Shown piece after piece: positions 1-6,778 of a stretch of DNA of 64,000 nt (its first letter is position 1; each line of letters begins with the position of its first letter). The stretch comes from Melioribacter roseus. Lineage in GTDB: Bacteria > Bacteroidota > Ignavibacteria > Ignavibacteriales > Melioribacteraceae. The notes below the pieces were generated by a model. That model was not told the origin of the DNA. It ran no database searches and worked only from the letters and a program-made list of their open reading frames with translations. The stretch spans positions 1 to 64,000 of the forward strand of contig DYHH01000009.1 of assembly GCA_020724265.1 (NCBI GenBank), in the 5' to 3' direction. The translations under genes were made by a program, and so were the position numbers.

Positions 1-108
1 TGGGGATGGACGATAGACGGTAAAGCCCCCGATAATTATGATTTAATCGGAGCCGCAATTTGTATTGTGGGAATTGCAATAATTATGTATGCGCCGAGGA
101 GTGTTTAA
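1..108 (+). CDS. YnfA family small membrane protein, C-terminal end
   Basis: Only the last 35 codons are in the window. The translation reads WGWTIDGKAPDNYDLIGA, then a hydrophobic helix, and ends in YAPRSV. The W-x-D-G..P..YDLIGA..C..GxxIIM pattern is the hallmark of the C-terminus of YnfA/UPF0060 proteins, which are four-helix inner-membrane proteins of about 108 aa, often found beside metal or drug efflux genes. The stop codon touches the ATG of the next gene, so the two are probably co-transcribed. The family's transport role is poorly established; the metal connection here is inferred from the neighbours. Confidence 0.8.
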   Translation, partial: WGWTIDGKAPDNYDLIGAAICIVGIAIIMYAPRSV

Positions 109-318
109 ATGAAAAATATTGTATATGAATCAACTATAAAATGCCCCAACTGCGGATTTGAAAAAATGCTGATAATGCCGGAAGATGCTTGTATGCATTT
201 TTACGAATGCGAAAACTGTAAGCAATTATTGAAACCTTTGAAGGGCGACTGCTGTGTTTTCTGTTCATACGGTTCGGTAGTTTGTCCGCCGAGGCAGAAA
301 GAGGATAAATGTTGTTGA
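109..318 (+). CDS. GDCCVxC-motif small cysteine-rich protein
   Basis: This 69-aa protein begins directly at the stop of the YnfA gene. It has a CPNCG knuckle at about residues 12-16, CENC at 34-37, then the family signature GDCCVFCSYGSVVCPP, and ends in CC. Proteins with the GDCCVxC signature form a small family of probable metal-binding proteins, some members of which are selenoproteins; here all positions are plain cysteine. Eleven cysteines in 69 residues point to zinc or heavy-metal binding. It sits between YnfA and two cation diffusion facilitators, which suggests a metal chaperone or sensor role, but no function is proven for the family. Confidence 0.85.
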   Translation: MKNIVYESTIKCPNCGFEKMLIMPEDACMHFYECENCKQLLKPLKGDCCVFCSYGSVVCPPRQKEDKCC

Positions 319-336
319 AAAAATAAAGAGTACAAA

Positions 337-1233
337 ATGTCACAAAATCATTCACACACGCACGAAGTAAAAGATTTCGGCAAAGCATTCGCAATCGGTA
401 TTGCATTGAATGTTGTTTATATAGTTGTTGAAGTAATATACGGCTTAATAGTAAATTCATTAGCTTTAATTGCCGATGCCGGGCATAACCTTAGCGATGT
501 TCTGGGATTAGTAATTGCTTGGGTAGCGAGTTATCTGGTTAAAAAATCCACAACTGAAAAATATACTTACGGATTAAAAAAATCTTCCGTACTTGCAGCG
601 TTCTTAAACGCAATGATTCTTTTGGTCGCTATCGGAATAATAATTTGGGAAGCAATCGGGAGATTTGCCGAACCACAGCAAATTGAAGGAACCACAATTA
701 TGATAGTTGCCGGAATAGGTGTTGTGATCAATGCAGCAACCGCATTTCTCTTTTTCTCCGGTAGAAAGCAGGACTTAAATATAAAAGGTGCGTTTCTTCA
801 TATGGCTGCCGACGCCGGAATTTCTCTCGGCGTTGTAATAGTGGGAGTTGTGTTAACTTTTACAAATTTGTACTGGCTCGATCCGGTAGTAAGTATTGTA
901 ATAGCATTGATTATATTTTGGGGCACCTGGGATTTACTGAAAGATTCCACAAGCTTAGCGCTCGATGCCGTTCCTAAAGACATAGACAAAGAAGAGGTTG
1001 AAAATTATCTTAATTCTTTACGGGAAGTAGAGAACTTTCACGATCTGCATATTTGGGCAATGAGTACTACTGAAACCGCTCTTACTGTTCACGCAGTAGC
1101 TAAAGAAAACTGTCGCAGCAATGAGCTAATTAACAAAATAAGCGAAGCTCTCAGAGATAAATTCAATATAGTGCATACAACAATTCAAATAGAAGAACCG
1201 GGAGATAAAGATTGCAATCAGAATCATATTTAA
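337..1233 (+). CDS. czcD: Cation diffusion facilitator, CzcD/ZitB-like zinc efflux
   Basis: This 298-aa inner-membrane transporter exports Zn2+ (possibly also Co2+ or Cd2+) in exchange for protons. The N-terminus carries HSHTH, a typical cytoplasmic histidine cluster. Six hydrophobic segments follow. The transport site is visible as DAGHNLSDV (H50, D54) in TM2 and HMAADAG in TM5. The C-terminal cytoplasmic domain (about residues 205-298) contains HDLHIWAMS and a final HTTIQIE strand, as in CzcD. The start ATG lies 18 bases after the GDCCVxC gene behind an AAAGAG site. Its 3' end overlaps the next gene by 22 bases, so the two facilitators are translationally coupled. Confidence 0.93.
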   Translation: MSQNHSHTHEVKDFGKAFAIGIALNVVYIVVEVIYGLIVNSLALIADAGHNLSDVLGLVIAWVASYLVKKSTTEKYTYGLKKSSVLAAFLNAMILLVAIGIIIWEAIGRFAEPQQIEGTTIMIVAGIGVVINAATAFLFFSGRKQDLNIKGAFLHMAADAGISLGVVIVGVVLTFTNLYWLDPVVSIVIALIIFWGTWDLLKDSTSLALDAVPKDIDKEEVENYLNSLREVENFHDLHIWAMSTTETALTVHAVAKENCRSNELINKISEALRDKFNIVHTTIQIEEPGDKDCNQNHI

Positions 1234-2027
1234 CGAAATCGACTTACCGAATTTCAAAAATGGATTGCTCCGCCGAAGAGCAGATGGTAAGAATGAAATT
1301 GGAAAGTTTGAGTAATATCAAAAAATTAGATTTCGATCTTACTAACAGAACTCTATCCGTAGTTCATTCTAATGATAGTGATGAAATTACCGGAAGCATA
1401 GATGAGTTGAACTTGGATTCATCTTTAGTTGAAAGTAAAACAATCAGCGAGTCAATAAGCATTCTCGCCGAAGAATCAAATCAGACCAAACTTCTGTGGA
1501 CTGTTCTGATCATCAACTTTGCATTTTTTGTTATAGAAATGACAACCGGATTGATTTCAAAATCGATGGGACTTGTTGCCGATTCACTCGATATGTTTGC
1601 CGATGCCGCTGTTTACGGGTTGAGCTTATTGGCAGTCGGTAAAGCAATCTCAAGGAAAAAGTTAGTAGCAAAGTTAGCCGGCTATTTTCAATTTACCTTA
1701 GCTGTAATCGGGTTTATCGAAGTTGTGAGGAGATTCATCGGATTTGAAGGTTTGCCCGATTTTCAGACAATGATAATAGTTTCAATCTTTGCATTGATCG
1801 GTAATGTCGCTTCGCTGATAATTCTGCAGAAAACAAAAAGTAAAGAAGCACACGTTCAGGCAAGTATGATTTTCACTTCGAACGATATAATTGTAAACGG
1901 CGGAGTTATTGCAGCCGGTATACTGGTGAGTTTGCTTAATTCAAAAATACCCGATTTAATTATCGGAGCAATTGTTTTTAGTGTTGTTATACGGGGTTCG
2001 TTTAGGATTTTGAAACTCGCCAAATAA
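1212..2027 (+). CDS. Cation diffusion facilitator with N-terminal HMA-like domain
   Basis: This 271-aa protein is a second efflux protein encoded in a different frame at the end of czcD. A TTG start at 1212 with GGGAG upstream is chosen because the HMA-like domain needs its first strand (STYRISKMDC). The HMA-like part (about residues 8-75) has MDCSAEEQ, with one cysteine where heavy-metal-associated domains usually have two. A membrane part with CDF features follows. In TM2 the usual H-x3-D is D-x3-D (DSLDMFAD), and the TM5 site reads SNDIIVNGG without histidine. These changes suggest a different metal from CzcD, perhaps a softer or larger cation; this is inference. The protein lacks a CzcD-type C-terminal cytoplasmic domain. 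Confidence 0.85.
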   Translation: MQSESYLTKSTYRISKMDCSAEEQMVRMKLESLSNIKKLDFDLTNRTLSVVHSNDSDEITGSIDELNLDSSLVESKTISESISILAEESNQTKLLWTVLIINFAFFVIEMTTGLISKSMGLVADSLDMFADAAVYGLSLLAVGKAISRKKLVAKLAGYFQFTLAVIGFIEVVRRFIGFEGLPDFQTMIIVSIFALIGNVASLIILQKTKSKEAHVQASMIFTSNDIIVNGGVIAAGILVSLLNSKIPDLIIGAIVFSVVIRGSFRILKLAK

Positions 2028-2031
2028 TTTT

Positions 2032-2130
2032 CATAAAAAGAATTCTAAGTTAATCGAAAACGCCGAACATAGTAATGTCAAAGAACTTACCGATTTAGCT
2101 ATATCTGCTGATAAAGTTATTACATATTAA
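2032..2130 (+). pseudogene. Short coding-like remnant of unknown gene
   Basis: Directly after the second facilitator a frame reads HKKNSKLIENAEHS.. and ends ..AISADKVITY then TAA. It has no start codon of its own and no Shine-Dalgarno site. The composition looks like protein sequence, and the position between the metal genes and the integrase suits a leftover of a deleted cargo gene. I do not recognise the family, and it may be chance. Confidence 0.25.
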
Positions 2131-2214
2131 AGTAAACACAAGATAACCCGTTCAAAGTATTTGTCGTGTAAGAAATAGGAATATATGCATAGTAGATATT
2201 ATTGCGATATGTGA

Positions 2215-3252
2215 CTATAACAGATTGACTGCTTCTCTTAAGTTATCCTTCTGCAAATGGGAATAAATTTGAGTTGTTTTAATATTTCCGTGGCCTAGTA
2301 ATTCTTTAACCGCATAGAGAGAAATTCCACGTTGAACAAGAGCAGAAGCAAAAGAATGACGGAGTGTATGGAAATGAATTTTATCATTTAGTTTTGCTTC
2401 TCTTACTGCTTTTTTAAATTGTTTGCTTACAAAATCCTCATTTAATTTTATTCCTTCGTAACGACAATAGACAAGAGTATTTTCAAACCTTCCTAATTGA
2501 TAACGAGTTTGCAGAATAGTTTGTACTTTCTGATGAATAGGAATAATTCTTTCACGTTTATTCTTGGAATTAAATTCCCTTGAGTTTTTTATAGTGATTA
2601 TATTTTGTGTGAAGTCAATCCAATTCCATTTCATATTAACTAACTCACCGAGACGCATACCAGTATAAAAGGCAATTGTGAAAATATCTTTCATTAGCTG
2701 CATTTCAGTATTGTTAAGAATTATAATTAGTTCACTTTCCGAAATAAACACAGGAAAGGATTTCGGAACTTTGGGGGCTTTAATTTTATTGAACGGATTG
2801 TCTTCAAGATAATTCCAAACTACAGCTTTATTAAATGCTGCTTTTAATGTGCGGTGGTAAAGTGACGCTGAATGTTTAGAACTTGCTGAGGCTGAGGATA
2901 TAAACTGATCAATTATTCTTGTTGAAATCTGATTAAGCAGCATATCAGGAATATTCTTTTGTAAAGCCATAAAAGATGGTTTTACAGCTTTCTTAAGATA
3001 CTTTTCCGAGTAAGTATTTCTTACATAAGTTTTATATTCTTCAAAAAAGCTACTGAGTTTTATAGATGCTTTTTTCTCTTTTTGTACTTCTCGTTCATTT
3101 CTCTTTTCTTTCGGTGTGGGGACAAAAGATTTAAGGAATTTCTCTGCCTCCTTTTTGTTGGTTGTCTTAGTAGAAATTTTGGTTCTTTTACCGTTAACAA
3201 AATAAACTAACTGATAGTATCGTCTTTTTGAATTAGGCGGTGTAAGAAACAT
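2215..3252 (-). CDS. Tyrosine recombinase (integrase) of the metal-resistance island
   Basis: This 345-aa phage/ICE-type integrase catalyses site-specific strand exchange. The start at 3252 is preferred over the upstream ATG at 3282 because GGAAGGAG lies 8 bases before it. An N-terminal basic arm-binding part and a SAM-like core-binding domain are followed by the catalytic domain with all expected residues: R in TGMRLGELVNMKW, K near NSKNKRERIIPI, HTLRHSFA, LLGHGNIKTT and the nucleophile Y in QIYSHL. The gene starts about 80 bases from a tRNA-Asp 3' fragment, the usual place for an integrase at the end of an integrated element. It is therefore probably the enzyme that placed the metal-resistance cargo to its left. 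No excisionase is visible nearby. Confidence 0.93.
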   Translation of the reverse strand: MFLTPPNSKRRYYQLVYFVNGKRTKISTKTTNKKEAEKFLKSFVPTPKEKRNEREVQKEKKASIKLSSFFEEYKTYVRNTYSEKYLKKAVKPSFMALQKNIPDMLLNQISTRIIDQFISSASASSKHSASLYHRTLKAAFNKAVVWNYLEDNPFNKIKAPKVPKSFPVFISESELIIILNNTEMQLMKDIFTIAFYTGMRLGELVNMKWNWIDFTQNIITIKNSREFNSKNKRERIIPIHQKVQTILQTRYQLGRFENTLVYCRYEGIKLNEDFVSKQFKKAVREAKLNDKIHFHTLRHSFASALVQRGISLYAVKELLGHGNIKTTQIYSHLQKDNLREAVNLL

Positions 3253-3334
3253 TTTGAACACTCCTTCCGGATGTACCCACAAGTGTACCCACTGCCAAAA
3301 AGCTGGGAATTTACAGCATAAATGAAGGAATGCG

Positions 3335-3381
3335 ACTGTCTGTCACGCAGGAGGTCGCGAGTTCGAGTCTCGTCGGCCCCG
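3335..3381 (+). tRNA. 3' fragment of tRNA-Asp (anticodon GTC) at an island junction
   Basis: From 3335 the sequence folds as the 3' part of tRNA-Asp: anticodon stem 3335-3339/3347-3351 (first pair mismatched), loop CTGTCAC with anticodon GTC at 3342-3344, variable bases 3352-3356, T-arm 3357-3373 with loop TTCGAGT, acceptor strand CGGCCCC at 3374-3380 and discriminator G. No complementary GGGGCCG 5' acceptor strand or clear D-arm lies upstream. The 5' half has been separated, as happens when an element integrates inside a tRNA gene. The restored full gene would be at the other end of the island, left of this window. Confidence 0.75.
3354..3381 (+). repeat. 28-bp direct repeat, copy 1 (tRNA T-arm and acceptor end)
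   Basis: Positions 3354-3381 are repeated exactly at 5648-5675. The repeat covers the last variable-loop bases, the T-arm, the 3' acceptor strand and the discriminator base of a tRNA. Conserved tRNA 3' ends are classical attachment cores for tyrosine recombinases, and an integrase gene lies just to the left. Confidence 0.8.
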
Positions 3382-3386
3382 CTCTT

Positions 3387-3419
3387 AAGCCCTTGTAAGT
3401 AAAGCACTTACGAGGGTTT
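3387..3419 (+). terminator. Terminator after the tRNA-Asp 3' end
   Basis: A 14-position stem (3387-3400 with 3406-3419; CCCTTGTAAGT pairing with ACTTACGAGGG) with a 5-base loop is followed by TGTTATTTT. It lies 5 bases after the tRNA fragment and was probably the native terminator of that tRNA gene. Confidence 0.8.
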
Positions 3420-3674
3420 GTTATTTTAAAGGATTTTACTGAAGTAGTTTTGGAAGTAATTGTGAGGTTGGATTCAAAAATTTTATGAACAGCTTTATAG
3501 TTTATTCTAAATTTGTATTTAGTAGCTAAAACCTAATAGATTCACTGATTGGCATTCTCATCTTCTAATTCTACAATCCAATATTATTTTGATAAACCCC
3601 AGCATCTTAAATACCGGAACTTCGTTCCTGTCCACCCTAAGTTTTATACGCTTGGTTGGCAGTTCGCTTTTCTC

Positions 3675-4214
3675 TTATTTTAAGTTCAATTGCCATGAAA
3701 CTCCGAATCGGTCAATAACCCAACCAAATTTTTGGCTGAAGCCATAGTTGGCTAAGGGCATTGCTGCTTCTCCGCCTTCAATAAGTTTCTCATAGAGTTT
3801 TTCTATTTCTTCATCACTTGAACATTCAATATAGTTTGCAATCGCAGGTGTAAAGTCCCAATCGTGTACCGGTGGACTATCGCTGCACATAAATTTAAGT
3901 CCGTTCAGTTCAAAGGTAGCCTGCATAATTGTTCCTTCTTTACCAGGTGCTCCTTTGCCCCAACGATTAATTTCAATAATTTTAGAATTAGGAAACAAGC
4001 TTATGTAGAAGTTCATTGCTTGTTCGGCATCATTCTTTTGAAACGTTAAGAACGGAATAATTTGTTGTTCCGTTGCCATATCATTTTCCGATTGAGTGTT
4101 ATCCATTTTAGGATTGATGAATCCCACTGCAAAAAAACTCAAAATGACAATCGACATAATTTTGAGCTGCCGTATTGACGTTATTTGAAAGGCATCACTT
4201 TTTTGTTTTAACAT
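3675..4214 (-). CDS. PhnB-like VOC-fold protein with N-terminal membrane segment
   Basis: From about residue 46 (MATEQQIIPFLTFQ) the 179-aa protein is a PhnB/'3-demethylubiquinone methyltransferase-like' VOC domain: FLTFQKNDAEQAMNFYISLFP, an IMQATFELNG strand, FMCSDSP and the ending WVIDRFGVSWQLN. Members of the family fold as glyoxalase-type beta-alpha-beta-beta-beta units; the enzymatic role is usually unknown. The 45-residue extension contains a hydrophobic stretch (about 19-33) and is preceded by a strong AAGGAGG, so translation from 4214 is credible and the protein would be membrane-anchored or exported. That is unusual for the family. It is last in the AraC-VOC-VOC minus-strand run. Confidence 0.82.
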   Translation of the reverse strand: MLKQKSDAFQITSIRQLKIMSIVILSFFAVGFINPKMDNTQSENDMATEQQIIPFLTFQKNDAEQAMNFYISLFPNSKIIEINRWGKGAPGKEGTIMQATFELNGLKFMCSDSPPVHDWDFTPAIANYIECSSDEEIEKLYEKLIEGGEAAMPLANYGFSQKFGWVIDRFGVSWQLNLK

Positions 4215-4282
4215 GATTTTATTTTCCTCCTTTATTTCTTTTTATTTCTTCATCCAACAATTAACTAGTTTGTTGTTTTCTC

Positions 4283-4678
4283 TTAAAGCATTTCTACAAT
4301 TTGAATGTTGTTACCACAAGTGTCGTTGAAAACAGCAAATTTGACAGTTCCCATTTCAGTTGGTTTAATGCTAAATTCAACTCCCAGTTTATTTAATTTT
4401 TCATATTCCGCGTCAACATCATCAACATCAAACTGAGTATAGGGAATGCCTGCTTCCATTAACGCATCTTGATATACCTTCGATGGTTCAAAATGGTTTG
4501 GGGCAGGTTCAAGCAAAATTTGCGGTCCGTCTTGTGCTTCTTTAGAGACAAGAGTCAGCCACCTATTTCCTCCGTCCAATGGCGTATCAAGTTTTTTTAT
4601 GAATCCCAATTTTTCTGTATAGAATTTTAATGCTTTCTCTTGGTCTCTGACCGGTATACTAATAAGTGTTACTTTCAT
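4283..4678 (-). CDS. VOC family protein (glyoxalase-like)
   Basis: A single glyoxalase/bleomycin-resistance (VOC) domain of 131 aa: LISIPVRDQEKALKFYTEKL at the start, WLTLVSKE and a later IPYTQFDVDD, ending with FNDTCGNNIQIVE. The start at 4678 (MKVTLIS) is preferred over the ATG at 4705 because AGAAAGGA sits 7 bases before it. Such proteins bind a metal and act on small molecules as lyases, dioxygenases or binding proteins; the substrate cannot be told here. It is 46 bases downstream of the AraC-type regulator and upstream of the PhnB-like gene. Confidence 0.88.
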   Translation of the reverse strand: MKVTLISIPVRDQEKALKFYTEKLGFIKKLDTPLDGGNRWLTLVSKEAQDGPQILLEPAPNHFEPSKVYQDALMEAGIPYTQFDVDDVDAEYEKLNKLGVEFSIKPTEMGTVKFAVFNDTCGNNIQIVEML

Positions 4679-4724
4679 AGTTTTCCTTTCTAGGTTAAAG
4701 TCCAAAAAATATTGAATCAGGTTA

Positions 4725-5114
4725 TTAGCTGCTTCTTGAAAGTTGCTCTTTTTGAAATTGGGCAGGAGACTTTCCGGTTTTTATTTTGAATAGGGCACTG
4801 AATGAACCTACGCTTTCAAATCCAACAGCAAAACAAGTTTCCGTTACCGTCATTCCTTTTTTCAGATTTTCTTTGGATTTCTCAATACGTTTGTCGATTA
4901 AATATTGCCTCGGAGTTAGTCCGTAATACTTCTTGAACAAGCGTAATAAATGATACTTTGAAACAAAACGAGTATACGACAGTACGTTCAAACTGAGATC
5001 ATTATAGAAATTATTATCAATATAATTTTTGGTTTCTATTACTGTCTCCAACTGTTTTTCATTGGAATAACAGATATCACTAATTCGATTTATTTCTTTT
5101 TCGTAGAATGTCAT
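4725..5114 (-). CDS. AraC family transcriptional regulator, short form
   Basis: This 129-aa regulator consists mainly of the two helix-turn-helix motifs of AraC/XylS proteins: NVLSYTRFVSKYHLLRLFKKYYG, then MTVTETCFAVGFESVGSFSALFKIKTGKSPAQF. The N-terminal 25 residues are too short for a ligand domain, so any signal must come from another partner or the protein acts constitutively. It is the first gene of the three-gene minus-strand run with the two VOC genes and probably controls them. Confidence 0.9.
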   Translation of the reverse strand: MTFYEKEINRISDICYSNEKQLETVIETKNYIDNNFYNDLSLNVLSYTRFVSKYHLLRLFKKYYGLTPRQYLIDKRIEKSKENLKKGMTVTETCFAVGFESVGSFSALFKIKTGKSPAQFQKEQLSRSS

Positions 5115-5647
5115 TTCAGCTAAGTCCCAATTACTGCAAAATTGCGGTTAGTTTAGGCAAATAAAATAGTGCATATCAAGACAATAAGTCGCTTTATTGT
5201 GAATTCGGTAATGAAAATAAAATATTATAATTATTGAAGCAACAGGAATTAAGTTGATAGAACCTTGGTGATAATCTCGACAAAAATGGTTTATAATATT
5301 CAAAACTTTTTAAGAGAGCTATTAGTATATATTGGAAAGGGAATTAAACTTATAGAATTGGTAATAAAGTAGTTTTTTTGAAAACCTAAAAAAGGTCACT
5401 TAGTTCAAACTGTCGGTAAAGAAAGAGAGTAATAATTATAGTCGGAGTTATTTGTAAACGTAATCCTTCTCCAGATCTATTCATTAAAATGATGGAGCTT
5501 CATGTCTTTTACTGTAGGAGAAACTGAAGTAGTAAGGAGGTCAAAATAGGTAAAACTAGACTCGAAAGCCTTGAAAATGGCCTAAAAACGCAACATGTGT
5601 GTCTCATTTTGAGCTTTCACGCAAGAGCTTGCACGCCTTTGGTGTGA
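5115..5647. other. Gene-free stretch upstream of the second tRNA-like repeat
   Basis: About 530 bases without a convincing gene. It should hold the promoter of the AraC-VOC operon at its left end. Near the right end are two small inverted repeats, GCAAG-AG-CTTGC at 5621-5632 and CACGCC-TTT-GGTGTG at 5632-5646, immediately before the tRNA-like repeat. The latter could be the variable arm of a class II tRNA remnant, but no anticodon arm could be placed with confidence. Confidence 0.4.
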
Positions 5648-5675
5648 GTCGCGAGTTCGAGTCTCGTCGGCCCCG
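5648..5675 (+). repeat. 28-bp direct repeat, copy 2 (tRNA T-arm and acceptor end)
   Basis: This is an exact copy of 3354-3381: T-stem GCGAG, loop TTCGAGT, CTCGT, acceptor CGGCCCC and G. The bases before it differ from the tRNA-Asp fragment, so only the tRNA 3' end is shared. With copy 1 it brackets a 2.3-kb segment holding the AraC and VOC genes. It is followed at once by a strong terminator, as a real tRNA 3' end would be. Confidence 0.8.
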
Positions 5676-5678
5676 GAT

Positions 5679-5717
5679 AAAAAAAGGAAGTTGCTTTATG
5701 CGACTTCCCTTTTTTTA
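5679..5717 (+). terminator. Strong rho-independent terminator
   Basis: GGAAGTTGC (5686-5694) pairs with GCGACTTCC (5700-5708) around TTTAT. The stem is flanked by A7 on the left and T7 on the right. It lies 3 bases after the second tRNA-like 3' end, so it is probably the native terminator of the tRNA gene whose end is preserved there; the symmetric A/T flanks would let it work in both directions. Confidence 0.88.
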
Positions 5718-5748
5718 TGTAATTGGTTTCGGTATTTTGTCTCGCCTG

Positions 5749-5773
5749 CCCCGATGAGCGAAGTGAATCGGGG
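5749..5773. repeat. Short inverted repeat (CCCCGAT...ATCGGGG)
   Basis: A 7-bp perfect stem with an 11-base loop (GAGCGAAGTGA). It lacks a T-run, so it is a poor terminator. It may be one copy of a genome-wide palindromic element, but no second copy is in this window. Confidence 0.4.
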
Positions 5774-5892
5774 TCTGTCCCGCTATAAAAATTAAGTTAT
5801 TATTGAAAAACCAGCTTTCAAAAAAGTTTGGCTTCTTTACAACATTTCGATTTAATACGTGGAAATGTTAAATTAGTACAGAAGGAATCATT

Positions 5893-6777
5893 ATGTATTA
5901 TAGACGCAAAATACTTCTCTCTATTTTAAATAGTTTTGGAGGCAAACTTGAGAAAATACGACTCCAAAAACTACTCTTTCTATTTTGTCAAGAGCAGCGA
6001 AATCCGGTTTATTATTTTGTGCCTTACAAATTTGGATGTTATTCTTTTCAAGCGAATGCCGATCTTAATACAATGAAAAAGTATGAGCAAGTTGATGAAA
6101 GCAATAAAACTTGGCTCTTAAAATCAACTCATAATTATATTCGTGAAATTAAAGATGATGATAGAATCATTCTTTCTCAATTGAAATCAAAGTTTTGGGA
6201 GATGAGTACAGACGATATAATTAAATATACTTATCGAGAATTTCCATTCTTTGCTATAAATAGTATTGTCGCTTCAGATAAATTATCAAAGGAAGAATAC
6301 AATAAAGTTTTGAATGAAAAACAAATTTCAGAACAAGAAGCCTTGTTCACTATCGGTTATGAAGGAATTTCATTAGAAGAGTACTTGCAAAAACTAATTA
6401 CTAACGATATTAAAGTGCTTTGTGATGTTAGAAATTTTCCACGCAGTATGAAATACGGTTTCTCTAAAAATCAGTTAAAAAACGCTTGCGAAGGGCTGGG
6501 AATCATTTATTTCCATCTTCCGAATTTAGGCATCATTTCAGAGAAACGTAAAGAATTGAATACTCAAAAAGATTATAACGTGTTATTCGATGACTATAGA
6601 AAAACCGTACTGAAGAATAATATGAAAGATCAAATATTTATTCTCGAGTTAATAAAGCAATATAAACGAGTTGCAATAACTTGTTTTGAAAAGAACATTA
6701 AACAATGTCATAGGTCTCATCTTGCTTGTTCTTTGACCAAATTAGATGGATGGAATTACGAAGTAAATCATATTTAA
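5893..6777 (+). CDS. Panacea/SocA-like plus DUF488 fusion protein
   Basis: This 294-aa protein has two parts. Residues 1 to about 110 resemble the DUF4065/Panacea (SocA-like) antitoxin-type domain: LEKIRLQKLLFLFCQ, then YYFVPYKFGCYSF. Residues about 148-294 are a DUF488 domain: FTIGYEGISLEEYL, LCDVRNFPRS, FHLPNLG and a C-terminal CFEKNIKQCHRSHLA, where the Cys..CHR residues are the conserved putative active site. Panacea domains are known as toxin-neutralising modules and DUF488 proteins occur in defence neighbourhoods; neither fact proves a role here. The next gene starts one base after this stop codon, so the two are coupled. The neighbouring restriction enzyme supports a defence function. 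Confidence 0.75.
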   Translation: MYYRRKILLSILNSFGGKLEKIRLQKLLFLFCQEQRNPVYYFVPYKFGCYSFQANADLNTMKKYEQVDESNKTWLLKSTHNYIREIKDDDRIILSQLKSKFWEMSTDDIIKYTYREFPFFAINSIVASDKLSKEEYNKVLNEKQISEQEALFTIGYEGISLEEYLQKLITNDIKVLCDVRNFPRSMKYGFSKNQLKNACEGLGIIYFHLPNLGIISEKRKELNTQKDYNVLFDDYRKTVLKNNMKDQIFILELIKQYKRVAITCFEKNIKQCHRSHLACSLTKLDGWNYEVNHI

Positions 6778-6778
6778 T

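Noticed and set aside
109-318. Possible selenocysteine in the GDCCVxC protein
   Set aside because: No in-frame TGA occurs at the motif; all positions are TGC or TGT until the true stop.
3207-3407. Minus-strand reading frame encoding GADETRTRDLLRDRQ...
   Set aside because: This is the antisense of the tRNA-Asp 3' end, a well-known false protein; it overlaps the integrase start.
5600-5675. A complete tRNA gene ending at 5675
   Set aside because: The T-arm and acceptor 3' strand are clear, but no matching 5' acceptor strand, D-arm or anticodon arm could be folded upstream.
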